From assembly GCF_003710815.1 (NCBI RefSeq), contig NZ_RHHP01000013.1, positions 1 to 64,000 of the forward strand: 64,000 bases of DNA, in the 5' to 3' direction. The notes beneath the pieces were generated by a model. It worked only from the letters and a program-made list of their open reading frames with translations. It did no database searches and was not told the DNA's origin. The translations under genes and the position numbers were made by a program. Of this stretch, positions 17,414 to 27,491 are shown piece after piece (position 1 is the stretch's first letter; every line of letters begins with the position of its first letter). Source of the stretch: Brevibacillus centrosporus. GTDB lineage: Bacteria > Bacillota > Bacilli > Brevibacillales > Brevibacillaceae.

Positions 17414-18766
17414 CTATTGCGTTGATTCGGATTCCATTGATTTCCCACTTTGACTGCCGTCAGCATTTTCCCTGTAGGCAGGTGATGCAAAGTCAGTTAT
17501 TTGGGTCACCGCGGAAAACACAACATGAACAGCCTCTGCGAGACGCTCACGGTCGATCTTTTCTACTGTGTCCTCTGGTTGATCCCGCCATGTATCTGCG
17601 GGTGCTCTCGTGAGAAGGGCTGCCGGTATGCCTGCATCTGTGAGAGCCAGATGATCACCTGTTTTCTCCCCCCGATCATTCCAAACCGTAGAGAATACGG
17701 CACCGCTGCTCTCTGACAGGGAGACAGGCAAATTTTTCGTTCCTTGCTCATCGGTTACCGTGAGATTTCCCGCCTCCCTGCTCCCGACAGCATCCAGACA
17801 AAAAGCGGCGATGGTTTTCCGTCTATCGGCATCCGAGAGGGATTCTACATATGCAGCTGGTCCTCTCTCCCCTGTCGAGGTCGAGCCAAAGCTCACCAGG
17901 CGCACCTCCGTATCGATCGGTCGCTCCGCTAGCATCCTCGCTACCTCCAGTAAGGCTGCAACACCGGAAGCCCCGTTGTTGGCACCTGGCGATTTCGCTG
18001 CACTGTCATGATGAGCTGTCACAAGCACGGTCTGTCCTGTTCCTGCCTGGCTCGGCTTTCGAGATGCCACGAGATTGTACGAGGTTTGCCTGGTCGTTAA
18101 TCCACCGTCTACCTTTACGGTTCCTTTGAGCGTTCCCTTTATTAGCGCCTCCTGCAATCTGCCCCCCTGCTCTTTTGATAGGGAAACCACGGGAACAGAC
18201 ATATCAAGCGGTTCTCCAAGAGTTGCCTTCCGATTGTCATCTCGATCGTTCCAGATGATGACTGCCACAGCACCGGCAGCAGCTGCCTGTCGCACTTTTT
18301 CCCCGAATGTCGTCTGCCCTCTTTTTACCAACGCAATTTTTCCTCTTGCTTTCCCATCCTGAAAGTCAGCAGCCGTTCCAAAGCCGCTGTCTACCAGCTC
18401 TCCTGTTCCTGTCCCGTTCGGACCGTATGTAAAGCTGCGCACATCCCACGCAGAGCCCTTCCATCCCTCCACAGAGAGGGTTAGACTGGATGGCTGGCGA
18501 TAGGTGTAGTAGTAAAAAGGCTGCAAGTCGGTTTCATAGCCGTATGCACGAAGCTGATTCTCTACATAAACAGCTGCTGCAAACTCGGACTCCGTAGCAG
18601 GTGGCCGCGGTGTACGCGACAATTTTTCCACATGCTCGTATAGCGTATCTGCATCGATCCATTCAGGTACCGATTGGGCATTTGCCTCTGTGAAGAAGGG
18701 CAACGGCAGCAGTAGCAGCCCACTGGCTAGCAAGGCAGTCAGCGAGTAATTTCGTAACGGTCGCAC
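17414..18766 (-). CDS. Secreted M28-family peptidase homologue with PA domain, catalytic residues altered
   Basis: 450 residues from a GTG at 18766 (AAGGAGGGA 6-7 bases upstream). Signal peptide about residues 1-31 (ending EANA), then a segment with a PA insert (GKIALVKRGQTTF, AAAAGAVAVIIW), then the M28 core. Of the zinc ligands, the HHD histidine (residues 252-254), LDAVG aspartate (325) and GDH histidine remain. The bridging Asp is Asn (PGANNGASG, residue 264), and the usual Glu-Glu pair is replaced by Thr-Ser in FGSTSTGERGP (296-297). It may therefore bind rather than cleave peptides. Single-gene transcript with its own terminator. Confidence 0.82.
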   Translation of the reverse strand: MRPLRNYSLTALLASGLLLLPLPFFTEANAQSVPEWIDADTLYEHVEKLSRTPRPPATESEFAAAVYVENQLRAYGYETDLQPFYYYTYRQPSSLTLSVEGWKGSAWDVRSFTYGPNGTGTGELVDSGFGTAADFQDGKARGKIALVKRGQTTFGEKVRQAAAAGAVAVIIWNDRDDNRKATLGEPLDMSVPVVSLSKEQGGRLQEALIKGTLKGTVKVDGGLTTRQTSYNLVASRKPSQAGTGQTVLVTAHHDSAAKSPGANNGASGVAALLEVARMLAERPIDTEVRLVSFGSTSTGERGPAAYVESLSDADRRKTIAAFCLDAVGSREAGNLTVTDEQGTKNLPVSLSESSGAVFSTVWNDRGEKTGDHLALTDAGIPAALLTRAPADTWRDQPEDTVEKIDRERLAEAVHVVFSAVTQITDFASPAYRENADGSQSGKSMESESTQ

Positions 18767-19187
18767 GGCAGTTCCCTCCTTACGTCCTCTTTGCCTTTTT
18801 ATTATGAGCCGTTGCTGCAAACAGCGTCTAGTCAGAATAGTTAGTCAAATACCTTCATCCCACGCCAGCGGACGACAGCTTTAGTTTTCCTTCCCCCTAT
18901 TCTTCCTTCCGACCGATGTCGAATCAGAAATACCGTCGATTCTTGCTTTTTCAGGAGGCGTTCCGACAGCATTATATTTCTTTATAGACACGGCTTTTTC
19001 TGACGAAATAATTGATAGCCTTTTCGCTACTTTCAAATTGACCCTCCTGTGTCGATTTGCTAAGGTTGAGTCATAAAAGCGCTGGAAGGGTTAGCAACCA
19101 ATTGTTCGTAAGTAGGGCAATTGCAGATTGTTCTAGCAATTCATTCCTGTCATCATTATTCTTGAACTGACCGAAGGAGGACTCACC
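18767..19187. other. Intergenic region between divergent M28-like and dat genes
   Basis: 421 bases without a convincing gene. On the plus strand TTGACC (19038-19043) and TAAGGT (19061-19066) are 17 bases apart and may be the dat promoter, though the -10 match is poor. T-rich stretches around 18950-19020 give no clear hairpin. No other structure seen. Confidence 0.4.
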
Positions 19188-20039
19188 ATGCTGTATGTAG
19201 GTGGAAAATGGGTAGAAGAAGGGGAAGTAGCCGTTCATCCAGAGGATCGAGGTTACAACTTTGGAGACGGGATTTACGAGGTAGTGCGGATCTACAAAGG
19301 CAAGATGTATCAATGGGATGCTCACCTCACCCGCTTGTTCAGAAGTGCACGGGAGATCAAAATGGAGCTGCCTTGGACTGCTGATGAGCTGAGCACGCTC
19401 GCCCAGCAGCTGCTGGAGAAAAACAACATCACGAAAGATGTGGATGCAACTCTCTATCTGCAAGTCTCTCGCGGCATTTCCCATCGCGTTCACGATATAC
19501 CAGAAAAGACTGAGCCTATCCTCATGGCTTTTGCCCGTCCGAAAGCACGCCCTCTGGCAGATATGAAAAAGGGAATGACTGCGCAATTGATCGAGGATAT
19601 CCGCTGGCTTCGCTGCGATATCAAAACACTGAACCTCTTGGGTGCTGTTCTCGTGAAACAGTACGCAAAGGACGCGGGCGCTCAGGATTCGATCCTGCAC
19701 CGGAACGGTATCGTGACCGAATGCAGCTCCGCGAATGTTTTTGCGGTTAAAAATGGCGCTCTCTACACTCATCAGGCAGATAACATGATCCTGCACGGTA
19801 TCACGCGCCAAGTCGTCATCGACCTCGCAAAGGAAAATGGCATTCCTGTTCACGAGGAAGCCTTTACCACAGACTTCCTGAAGCAAGCTGACGAAGTGTT
19901 CTTGACCAGCACTACTGCTGAAATCATGCCGTTGGTGTCTGTAGACGGACAGCCCGTGGGAACCGGCGCAGTTGGCCCCCTTTCCCTGAAGCTGCAAGAC
20001 CTGTTTGAGCAGCACATCAACGAGAGCGTACTAGTCTAA
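19188..20039 (+). CDS. dat: D-amino-acid transaminase
   Basis: 283 residues, fold-type IV PLP enzyme. N-terminal GYNFGDGIYEVVRIYKG is typical. The PLP lysine is K146 in CDIKTLNLLG, and ECSSANVFAV and GITRQVVIDLA follow. It interconverts D-alanine and D-glutamate and can supply D-Glu or D-Ala for peptidoglycan. Ribosome site GAAGGAGG before ATG. Single gene with a terminator 5 bases after its stop. Distinguished from branched-chain transaminase by length and the RGISHR block near residue 95. Confidence 0.93.
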   Translation: MLYVGGKWVEEGEVAVHPEDRGYNFGDGIYEVVRIYKGKMYQWDAHLTRLFRSAREIKMELPWTADELSTLAQQLLEKNNITKDVDATLYLQVSRGISHRVHDIPEKTEPILMAFARPKARPLADMKKGMTAQLIEDIRWLRCDIKTLNLLGAVLVKQYAKDAGAQDSILHRNGIVTECSSANVFAVKNGALYTHQADNMILHGITRQVVIDLAKENGIPVHEEAFTTDFLKQADEVFLTSTTAEIMPLVSVDGQPVGTGAVGPLSLKLQDLFEQHINESVLV

Positions 20040-20044
20040 ACAGC

Positions 20045-20090
20045 AAAAGCTCCCTTGGTCATCTCGATGGCCTCGGGAGCTTCTTTTGTT
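20045..20090. terminator. Terminator between dat and lipM
   Basis: AAAAGCTCCC pairs with GGGAGCTTCTTTT around a 20-base loop that can extend the stem. Serves both convergent genes. Confidence 0.8.
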
Positions 20091-20105
20091 CTGGTGCGGG
20101 TAATG

Positions 20106-20936
20106 CTAGCGTCGCAAATTCCATTCATCAGTCGAATATCGCGTGCGGGCCAGCTCTTCTGCCAGCGCCAGCTCTTCTGCGGTCAGCTCCGTTGACACGA
20201 GCTCTACTTCCAAACCAGATGCAAAGCCCGGCCCAAATGCTGCGATCGCTTCCTGCAAGCCGATCGGACGCGGGCTCACTTCGTTGATCGTGACTGCTTT
20301 CTGGCGGAAGCTGTCCATCATTCTTTCCTTGACTCGCTCAGACGGGAAGTTCAACAGGGAGAACAACAGCTCTACGTCCATGTCCAACAGGATGGAGCCA
20401 TGCTGGAGGATGACGCCTTTTTGTCTAGTCTGCGCACTGCCTGCTACTTTTTTCCCTTCTACCACGAGCTCATACCAGGAAGGAGAGTCAAAGCAAGCAG
20501 ACGAGCCAGGAGAGCTGTACTTCTCTTTTTCTTCTTCACTGGCGAGCGACACCATCTCTGCCTTCAGTCCCAGATTTTGAAAACCGTGCAGCAGCCCAAG
20601 ACTTATGATTTTGTAGGCTTCTGTCACGCTGGAAGGCATCTTGGGATGGTCCTCGGACACGATCACACTGTAGGTGAGCTCTTTATCGTGCAGAACCGCA
20701 CGTCCCCCTGTCGCCCTGCGCACAAACCCCAAACCGCTCTCATGCAAAGCCTCCATGTTGATTTCCTTGACTGCCTTTTGAAAATAGCCAATCGACAGCG
20801 TGGCTGGCTTCCATGTGTAAAAACGGACAGTTGGCGGTACTTTGCCTTCACTGTGCAACTGCAAAATCGCTTCATCCACTGCCATATTCATCGCGGGAGA
20901 CATCGCTTCCGTCACGATATAACGCCACTGTTCCAT
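20106..20936 (-). CDS. lipM: Octanoyltransferase LipM
   Basis: 276 residues, lipoate-protein ligase fold. [18 protein letters not shown] is the substrate-binding block, [14 protein letters not shown] carries the catalytic Cys (residue 148; Cys150 in B. subtilis LipM), and [11 protein letters not shown] the conserved lysine. In B. subtilis LipM moves octanoate from acyl carrier protein to GcvH, the start of protein lipoylation. The gcv operon is 3 kb away, in line with this role. The start at 20936 has GGGAGG about 9 bases upstream; a longer frame to 20996 is less likely. Confidence 0.93.
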   Translation of the reverse strand: MEQWRYIVTEAMSPAMNMAVDEAILQLHSEGKVPPTVRFYTWKPATLSIGYFQKAVKEINMEALHESGLGFVRRATGGRAVLHDKELTYSVIVSEDHPKMPSSVTEAYKIISLGLLHGFQNLGLKAEMVSLASEEEKEKYSSPGSSACFDSPSWYELVVEGKKVAGSAQTRQKGVILQHGSILLDMDVELLFSLLNFPSERVKERMMDSFRQKAVTINEVSPRPIGLQEAIAAFGPGFASGLEVELVSTELTAEELALAEELARTRYSTDEWNLRR

Positions 20937-21526
20937 TCTATGTACCTCCCTCATCACTACGCATACATTGTAGCCTTCTGCCGGGGGAATCGGCAATACC
21001 TCTGTGGGCTTCCTTTTGTTGACGGATAATAAAGTGTTAGACTGGCTTAGTTTATCGAAGGCCGCCGGTTTATAATCGGCAGCCTCATTTTGTGTTTATT
21101 CCGCTATCAAACCCCGCTAGCGTAACAAAGTATGTCAAGCCGCCTATATCGATTCAATATAATGGCGCGTACCTACAGAGTACGCGCCAAGACAACTGTT
21201 CGAGTTACGAGGATCAGATCATGAACCCGCCGTTGTTAAAGGGTATGCGATTCTGCAAATCAAGGAAAATGATAATAAGGTTGCATTAATTAATTTATCT
21301 AACGAAAAAGATGACATCTAATTAAAAATTGCATTCTATTTTCTTTATTGTTATATTCCGTTTTTGTTTGTGTTTATTTATATGAAGCACAAGATAATGA
21401 AACAGCAAAACAATGTGGTTTCCCATAATGAGAAATGGATGTTTCTTCAATGTCTATGCTGATAAAATTTTTCTGCAGGGAAACTCTATAAACAAAGTAA
21501 ACTTTTATCGGTTGGAGGCCGTTAAA
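20937..21526. other. AT-rich intergenic islet upstream of the ASCH gene
   Basis: 590 bases without a supportable gene. The first 100 bases should hold the lipM promoter. GGCCGCCG/CGGCAGCC near 21061-21087 forms an imperfect hairpin followed by TCATTTT. From about 21200 the base composition turns clearly A+T rich and stays so through the ASCH gene to about 22120, unlike both flanks. A perfect hairpin (21163-21189) is listed separately. Confidence 0.5.
21163..21189. repeat. Perfect 10-bp inverted repeat (GC-rich hairpin)
   Basis: TGGCGCGTAC, 7-base loop CTACAGA, GTACGCGCCA. No T-run follows on the plus strand; on the minus strand it is followed by TTATATTG. It sits at the edge of the AT-rich islet. 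It could be a terminator for a lost gene, or a recombination or regulator site. Confidence 0.6.
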
Positions 21527-21952
21527 ATGAAGGTTTTATCAATGATTCAGCCTTGGGCAAGTCTTTTTGTCCTTCGTGAGGCCAAATATGAAACAAGGAC
21601 ATGGAGAACGAATTATCGAGGGCCATTGGCGATTCACACAAGTAAAAAAATAGATAAGGCTGTCTGCAACCATGTAGCAATCCAGGCGTTGCTTGGAAAG
21701 CATGGGTACACAAAAGAGAACCTTCCAACTGGCATGATCATTGCGGTATGCAGGCTGGAAAATTGTTTGATGGTGACTGAAAACAACCAGACGAGTTCAA
21801 TCCTGGAGGATGGAAGAATTGTATCAGGTAATGACTATTTTTTAGGTGACTTTCAAGTGGGAGGTTTTGCTTGGGAAGTTCAGGACATGCAGATACTGGA
21901 TGAGTTTATTCCAGCGAAAGGAAAACTAGGGCTATGGGAATATAATTTATAA
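21527..21952 (+). CDS. ASCH domain protein
   Basis: 141 residues. The N-terminal LSMIQPWASLFVLREAKYETRTW with TNYRGPLAIHTSKK is the ASCH (PUA-like) signature; such proteins bind RNA or modified nucleobases. It is often seen in phages and islands. Start 21527 is set by GGAGG 7 bases upstream. The gene is flanked by AT-rich sequence on both sides and stands alone between lipM and the MurG-like gene, so horizontal arrival is likely. No terminator is obvious. Confidence 0.82.
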   Translation: MKVLSMIQPWASLFVLREAKYETRTWRTNYRGPLAIHTSKKIDKAVCNHVAIQALLGKHGYTKENLPTGMIIAVCRLENCLMVTENNQTSSILEDGRIVSGNDYFLGDFQVGGFAWEVQDMQILDEFIPAKGKLGLWEYNL

Positions 21953-22123
21953 CAATTTTTAGATAAAACTTATCTGCAGAATAAATTACACTGACTTAAT
22001 TATTTGGGTGCTATTCAGTTTTTAGATCTTTTTTCACCACAACACGTATAGAACGGTTACATATGTTCGTTGAAATTAAATTCTTTATTTTTCAGTCTAA
22101 TGGTTTATTTTCTTTTAACACCT

Positions 22124-23191
22124 TTACCCTGCTGTTTGCTCAAGCAAAGCGATGACCTTCACCAAAGAATCGGTGTGAGGGTCTTCCTTCATCCGGTTCA
22201 TTAGCTGGAACCGATTTTCCTCCAGCTTTTTCAGTGCTGCAAGAAACGTGGATTCTGTCAGCTCCTCCTCCAGCAGAACCTCGCAAAAGCCTCTTTTTTC
22301 AAACGACCGCGCATTTACTATCTGATCCCCGCGGCTGGCAGCTTTGGGCAAAGGAATGAGGAGCATCGGCTTTCGCAATGCCAAGTATTCAAAAATAGCA
22401 TTGGAGCCAGCCCGGGATACGACCATGTCGGCCATAGCCAAGAGATCAGGAAGCTCCTCTTTGACATATTCGTATTGGCGATAGCCTGCCCTTTTAATGG
22501 AATCATCACATTGACCTTTGCCGCAGATATGAACAACCTGATAGCTCTCCAGGAGAGCAGACAGCTGAGAGCGAATGACTTCATTGATGCGTCGTGCGCC
22601 CAAGCTACCTCCCATCACAAGCAGAATCGGCATTTTGGGAGTAAAACCGCAGTAGGAGATACCATGCTCCCGAGAGCCCTTCAAGAGCTCATCGCGGATC
22701 ACAGCTCCTACATGCACTCCTTTTGCTTGGGGCAGATGCTGGACCGTTTCTGGAAAGGTCACACAAACCTTGCTCGCGAACGGCACGGACAATCGGTTGG
22801 CGAGCCCTGGGGTCAGATCCGATTCGTGTATGACCACAGGCAATCGGTTCATCCACGCCCCTAGTACCACCGGCACCGAAACGAAGCCCCCCTTTGAAAA
22901 GATCACGTCCGGCTTCCACCTTCGCAAAAAGAGAAAGGCCTCCCCGATTCCTTTGGCGACACGCATCGGATCCGTGACATTTTTCCAGTCAAAATAACGC
23001 CGCAGCTTCCCGGTGGAAATCCCGACGTACTGAACTCCTGCCAGCCCGGCTACCAGTTCCTTCTCTATTCCGCTTGTGGAGCCAATATAGGCAACCTCCC
23101 AGCCAGATTCGAGAAAATGGGGAATCAACGCAAGATTGACGGTCACATGTCCTGCAGAACCACCGCCGGTAAAGACAATTCGCTTTTTCAT
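22124..23191 (-). CDS. MurG-like UDP-GlcNAc:lipid glycosyltransferase (probable second copy)
   Basis: 355 residues, GT-B fold of the MurG family. GGGSAGHV at the N terminus, HESDLTPGLANR, GGSLGARRINE, and SRAGSNAIFEYLALRKPMLLIPL in the donor-binding lobe. MurG makes lipid II from lipid I. The usual murG lies in the division cluster, so this isolated gene is likely a paralogue, as in B. cereus relatives; I therefore leave the symbol blank. Start 23191 follows GGGGGTGTCGG. It lies downstream of gcvPB but behind that operon's terminator. Confidence 0.85.
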   Translation of the reverse strand: MKKRIVFTGGGSAGHVTVNLALIPHFLESGWEVAYIGSTSGIEKELVAGLAGVQYVGISTGKLRRYFDWKNVTDPMRVAKGIGEAFLFLRRWKPDVIFSKGGFVSVPVVLGAWMNRLPVVIHESDLTPGLANRLSVPFASKVCVTFPETVQHLPQAKGVHVGAVIRDELLKGSREHGISYCGFTPKMPILLVMGGSLGARRINEVIRSQLSALLESYQVVHICGKGQCDDSIKRAGYRQYEYVKEELPDLLAMADMVVSRAGSNAIFEYLALRKPMLLIPLPKAASRGDQIVNARSFEKRGFCEVLLEEELTESTFLAALKKLEENRFQLMNRMKEDPHTDSLVKVIALLEQTAG

Positions 23192-23232
23192 CCCGACACC
23201 CCCATACCCCACATCATAACATCGCCAAATGG

Positions 23233-23264
23233 AAAGAAAAACCGCCCAAATGATCAGGCGGTTG
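23233..23264 (-). terminator. Terminator of the gcv operon
   Basis: Minus strand AACCGCC, 10-base loop, GGCGGTT, then TTTCTTT, 18 bases after the gcvPB stop. Confidence 0.88.
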
Positions 23265-23281
23265 TTCGCTCCTCTTGGCTA

Positions 23282-24751
23282 TTAAGCTTGCGGCTGGTAG
23301 CGCAGGATCGGTTTGCGGGCAGCTGTTGCTTCGTCCAGTCGTTTTACCACAGTGGTGTGTGGCGCTTCCTGTACGAGTTCCGGAGTTTCTTCGCACTCAC
23401 GGGCAATCTGCAGCATAGCGTCAATGAACTCATCCAGTGTTTCTTTGGTTTCGGTCTCGGTTGGCTCGATCATCAGGCACTCGTCGACGATCAACGGGAA
23501 GTAGATTGTTGGTGGATGGTAGCCAAAGTCCAAGAGACGTTTTGCAATATCGAGTGTACGAACACCCAGTTTCTTTTGAATCACGCCAGACAAGACGAAT
23601 TCGTGCTTGCAAACCTGATCAAACGGCAGATGGTAAGCCGTAGCCAGGCGGCGCATCATGTAGTTCGCGTTCAGCACTGCGTTTTGGGATACCTGCAGCA
23701 AGCCTTCTGGACCCATCGTACGAATGTAGCTGTACGCGCGAACCAGAATACCGAAGTTTCCGTTGTAGCCTTTTACGCGGCCGATAGATTGTGGACGGTT
23801 GCTGTCCCAGTAGAATGTGCCATCTTCTTTTTTCTCCACGATTGGAGTTGGCAGGAATGGCTCGAGTACTTTTTTGACCCCGACAGGACCTGCACCCGGT
23901 CCGCCACCGCCGTGAGGACCCGTAAAGGTTTTGTGCAAGTTGAGATGCACCACGTCAAAGCCCATATCCCCTGGTCTGGCAATACCCAAGATCGCATTTG
24001 CATTGGCTCCGTCATAATACAGGAGTCCACCTGCTTCGTGCACGATTTGTGCCATTTCCACGATATCTTCTTCAAACAGACCAAGCGTGTTTGGATTGGT
24101 CAGCATCAGGGCAGCGGTATCCGACCCAACTGCATCACGCAGCGCTTGAATGTCTACCAAGCCGCGCTCATTCGACGGGATCGTTACTGTATCGAGACCC
24201 GCAACAGCTGCAGAAGCTGGGTTGGTACCGTGCGCAGAGTTCGGTACGATGACTTTTGTACGATGTCCTTCCCCACGGCTCTCGTGGTAAGCACGAATCA
24301 TCATCAAACCTGTCCATTCCCCTGCGGCACCAGCTGCTGGCTGCAGAGTCACTTTATCCATGCCCGTGATTTCAGCCAGCTCTTCCTGGAGGTTGTAGAG
24401 CAGCTCCAGTGCGCCCTGTACCGTCTCTTCCGGTTGGTAAGGATGCGTCTGAGCAAAGCCAGGATAACGGGCAATATCTTCATTGATTTTCGGATTGTAT
24501 TTCATGGTGCAGGAGCCGAGCGGATAGAAGCCGTTGTCTACCCCGTGGTTGCGACGGGACAGCTCGGTGTAGTGACGAACGAGCTGCAGCTCGGATACTT
24601 CCGGCAGCTCCGCAGGTGTTTCCCGGATGAGATGCTTCGGCAGCAGGCTGGCTACCTCTACCTCAGGCACATCCAATTCAGGCAGATTGTAACCCACACG
24701 GCCTGGTTTGCTCATTTCAAAAATCAGTGCTTTCTCCTGGTTTTTATGCAC
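23282..24751 (-). CDS. gcvPB: Glycine dehydrogenase (decarboxylating) subunit 2
   Basis: 489 residues, the PLP-carrying half of the split P-protein of the glycine cleavage system. The PLP lysine is in [26 protein letters not shown] and [12 protein letters not shown] are also typical. GTG start at 24751 overlaps the end of gcvPA by 8 bases, with GGAGG placed inside the gcvPA end, so translation is coupled. The length equals that of B. subtilis GcvPB (488). Confidence 0.96.
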   Translation of the reverse strand: MHKNQEKALIFEMSKPGRVGYNLPELDVPEVEVASLLPKHLIRETPAELPEVSELQLVRHYTELSRRNHGVDNGFYPLGSCTMKYNPKINEDIARYPGFAQTHPYQPEETVQGALELLYNLQEELAEITGMDKVTLQPAAGAAGEWTGLMMIRAYHESRGEGHRTKVIVPNSAHGTNPASAAVAGLDTVTIPSNERGLVDIQALRDAVGSDTAALMLTNPNTLGLFEEDIVEMAQIVHEAGGLLYYDGANANAILGIARPGDMGFDVVHLNLHKTFTGPHGGGGPGAGPVGVKKVLEPFLPTPIVEKKEDGTFYWDSNRPQSIGRVKGYNGNFGILVRAYSYIRTMGPEGLLQVSQNAVLNANYMMRRLATAYHLPFDQVCKHEFVLSGVIQKKLGVRTLDIAKRLLDFGYHPPTIYFPLIVDECLMIEPTETETKETLDEFIDAMLQIARECEETPELVQEAPHTTVVKRLDEATAARKPILRYQPQA

Positions 24752-26096
24752 GGGTGATCGCCTCCAGTTCCTGCGCCAGTTGGTCAATTTCTTCTTTCGT
24801 TCTCAGTTCTGTTACCGCCAGGAGCATATGGTCCGCAAACTCTGGATAATCCAGTCCCAGATCGTAGCCACCGATGATGCCTGCAGCAAGCAGGTTTTTG
24901 TTTACTTCTGCTACTGGTTTGGACAGCTTCACGGCAAATTCGTTGAAGAACGGCGAAGCGAAAACAACTTCCAGCCCTTTTGCTTGCAGGGCTTGTTTGG
25001 CATAGTGCGCTTTTTGCAGGTTCATCATCGCCATTTCCTGAACACCCTGCTTGCCGAGTGCCGTCATGGTGATGGAAGCTGCCAAAGCGAGCAGCGCCTG
25101 GTTGGAGCAAATATTCGAAGTCGCTTTTTCACGACGGATGTGCTGTTCACGAGCTTGCAGCGTTAGTACGAAGCCGCGCTTGCCATTTTCATCTTTCGTT
25201 TGACCGACGATACGACCTGGCATTTTACGCATCAGCTTGGTAGTGGTTGCAAAATAACCGCAGTGTGGTCCGCCAAAAGAAGCCGGAATCCCGAATGGCT
25301 GCATGTCGCCTACAACGATGTCTGCGCCCAGCTTTCCTGGAGCCTCCAGCACGCCCAAAGCAAGTGGGTTGGAGGAAGTGATCAGGAGTGCGCCGTTTCC
25401 ATGTGCGATGGATTCGATCGCAGACAGATCCTCTACGTTGCCGAAGAAGTTCGGGTATTGGACAATCACAGCTGCTGTGCTGTCGTTGATCAGAGCTTCC
25501 AGCGCTTGTGGATCCGTCACGCCGTCACTGTTGATGCCAACTTCAACCAACTCAACGTTTTGGCCGTACGCGTACGTTTTCAGAACGCCGCGTGCTTCTG
25601 GATGTACGGCGCGAGAGACGATTACGCGCTTTTTGCCAGTATGTCCAGCAGCCATCATGGCAGCTTCTGCCAAAGAAGTGGCGCCATCATACATGGAGGA
25701 GTTCGCTACTTCCATGCCTGTCAGCTCGCAAACCATGGTTTGGAATTCAAAAATCGCTTGCAGCTCGCCTTGGCTGATTTCCGGCTGGTACGGTGTATAC
25801 GCGGTGAAAAATTCCCCGCGAAGCAGCATGTGGTTGACTGTGCTTGGCGTATAGTGCTGATAAACTCCGGCACCCAGGAAGTTTACGTGTGTGCTGAAGT
25901 TGACGTTTTTATTGGACAGGCCGGTAAAGTACTTGACCAGCTCTGGCTCAGAGAGTGCTTCCGGGATTTGGAGCGCACCTTTGAAGCGCACTTCCTCTGG
26001 GATGTCAGAAAACAGTTCTTCTATGCTGGAAATGCCGAGTGTTTCCAGCATTTCGCGCTTGTCCTGATCAGTTTGTGGCAGGTAGCGGTATTTCAC
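24744..26096 (-). CDS. gcvPA: Glycine dehydrogenase (decarboxylating) subunit 1
   Basis: 450 residues, N-terminal half of the split P-protein. Typical start [17 protein letters not shown], then [19 protein letters not shown] and [10 protein letters not shown]. It works as a heterotetramer with GcvPB to decarboxylate glycine and load the aminomethyl group on lipoyl-GcvH. Second gene of the operon, 40 bases after gcvT. gcvH is not in this window, as in B. subtilis where it is unlinked. Confidence 0.96.
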   Translation of the reverse strand: MKYRYLPQTDQDKREMLETLGISSIEELFSDIPEEVRFKGALQIPEALSEPELVKYFTGLSNKNVNFSTHVNFLGAGVYQHYTPSTVNHMLLRGEFFTAYTPYQPEISQGELQAIFEFQTMVCELTGMEVANSSMYDGATSLAEAAMMAAGHTGKKRVIVSRAVHPEARGVLKTYAYGQNVELVEVGINSDGVTDPQALEALINDSTAAVIVQYPNFFGNVEDLSAIESIAHGNGALLITSSNPLALGVLEAPGKLGADIVVGDMQPFGIPASFGGPHCGYFATTTKLMRKMPGRIVGQTKDENGKRGFVLTLQAREQHIRREKATSNICSNQALLALAASITMTALGKQGVQEMAMMNLQKAHYAKQALQAKGLEVVFASPFFNEFAVKLSKPVAEVNKNLLAAGIIGGYDLGLDYPEFADHMLLAVTELRTKEEIDQLAQELEAITRA

Positions 26097-26136
26097 GAAC
26101 GTAGTCCTCCTTTAGTATGGGAAATGGGCATTGCCA

Positions 26137-27240
26137 TTAGTTTTTCGGACGTTTATAGAAAGGAGCGGCAACCACTTGCGCTTTCAGTCGTTTTCCGCGA
26201 ATTTCCACTTCGAGTGTCGTTCCCAGAGCAGCATGCTCTGTTTTGATCAGCGCCAGACCCACATTCTTTTTCAAAGTCGGCGATTGTGTTCCTGTCGTTA
26301 CTTCTCCGATCAGCTCTTCCCCAGCATAAACCGGATAGTGCGTACGCGGGATACCGCGGTCGATCATTTCGATGCCGACCAGCTTGCGCGGAGCACCGTT
26401 TTCTTTTTGCGCTTTTAATACTTCTTGGCCGATAAACGGCACTTCTTTGTCGACCTTCACCGCGAAGCCGATACCCGCTTCGATCGGAGTAATCGTTTGG
26501 CTCAGCTCTTGTCCGTAGAGAGGGAGCTTTGCCTCGAAGCGCAAAGTATCACGAGCGCCGAGACCGCATGGAACCAGGCCTTCTTCAGCACCTGCAGCCA
26601 AGAGGGTGTCCCAGAGCTTTGCTGCTTGGTCTGCAGCCAGATAAATTTCAAAGCCGTCTTCACCCGTATACCCGGTACGGGAAACCAGTGCAGGAACTCC
26701 ATCGACCAATACGTCGGATTGAAAGCGGAACACGCCGATTTGAGACAAATCTGTCGTCGTCAGCTTTTGCAAAATCTCTTCTGCCGATGGACCTTGGATC
26801 GCAAGCTGAGCGGTTTGAGGAGAGATATTTTCAATCGTAACTCCTTCGATCAGATGCTCTTGCAGCCAAGCGTAGTCTTTGTCAATATTGCCAGCATTAA
26901 TGACCAGCAGGTAGTGATCATCTGCGTATTTATACACCAGAAGGTCGTCGACGGTGCCTCCATCCGGGTAGCAAAGCACGCTGTACTGTGCCTGACCAAC
27001 CGCCAGTTTCGACACGTCGTTGGTTGTGACGCGCTGGAGATAGGCGAGTGCGTTCTCTCCTTTTACATCCACTTCTCCCATGTGGGAAACATCGAACAGA
27101 CCAGCCTTTGTCCGGACTGCTTCGTGCTCTTGACCGATGCTGGAAAACTGAACAGGCAATTCCCAGCCGCCGAAGTCAATAGTTTTCCCACCGTACTTTG
27201 CATAAGAATCAAACAGCGGTGTTCTTTTTAATGTGGACAT
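26137..27240 (-). CDS. gcvT: Aminomethyltransferase (T-protein)
   Basis: 367 residues, first gene of the operon. N-terminal [26 protein letters not shown], then [12 protein letters not shown] with the catalytic Asp region, [13 protein letters not shown], and GLGARDTLR. It transfers the methylene group to tetrahydrofolate and frees ammonia. The start at 27240 has AGGAGGTG; an open frame extends upstream through the leader but is not translated signal. Expression is controlled by the glycine riboswitch upstream. Confidence 0.97.
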   Translation of the reverse strand: MSTLKRTPLFDSYAKYGGKTIDFGGWELPVQFSSIGQEHEAVRTKAGLFDVSHMGEVDVKGENALAYLQRVTTNDVSKLAVGQAQYSVLCYPDGGTVDDLLVYKYADDHYLLVINAGNIDKDYAWLQEHLIEGVTIENISPQTAQLAIQGPSAEEILQKLTTTDLSQIGVFRFQSDVLVDGVPALVSRTGYTGEDGFEIYLAADQAAKLWDTLLAAGAEEGLVPCGLGARDTLRFEAKLPLYGQELSQTITPIEAGIGFAVKVDKEVPFIGQEVLKAQKENGAPRKLVGIEMIDRGIPRTHYPVYAGEELIGEVTTGTQSPTLKKNVGLALIKTEHAALGTTLEVEIRGKRLKAQVVAAPFYKRPKN

Positions 27241-27435
27241 ATCGGCACCTCCTGATAGCCAACTGAGTTGGCGTTTTTCCCCGCGAATAACATCCAAGCT
27301 GGAAAAACGAATGACGTTTTTCCGCATAAGAAAACCTCTGTCGAGGCCATCTCATGGAGGAGCGACCGCGTTTTAGCGGAAAGTTTCCATGCGCTCCAGA
27401 ATTCATAAGCATTACGCTTATAAATTCCTACACGT

Positions 27436-27491
27436 AAAAAAAGAGGAGGAAAAATGGGTACACCAAGTAATGGTGCCCATTTCTCCTCCTC
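27436..27491 (-). terminator. Riboswitch-controlled intrinsic terminator upstream of gcvT
   Basis: Minus strand long hairpin with GAGGAGAAATGGG paired to CCCATTTTTCCTC and a short ACCA...TGGT inner stem, followed by seven T. It sits between the glycine aptamers and gcvT and is the expression platform. Confidence 0.92.

Noticed and set aside
19071-20015. 314-codon minus-strand frame opposite dat
   Set aside because: Antisense shadow of dat, which has the PLP lysine and family motifs.
20937-21526. Insertion sequence remnant
   Set aside because: No transposase fragment in any frame and no terminal repeats matching an IS family; only a lone hairpin.
23117-24757. 546-codon plus-strand open frame opposite gcvPB
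   Set aside because: Shadow of the strongly supported gcvPB gene; no ribosome site and no recognisable protein.
25200-26246. 348-codon plus-strand frame opposite gcvPA
   Set aside because: Antisense shadow of a clear gene.
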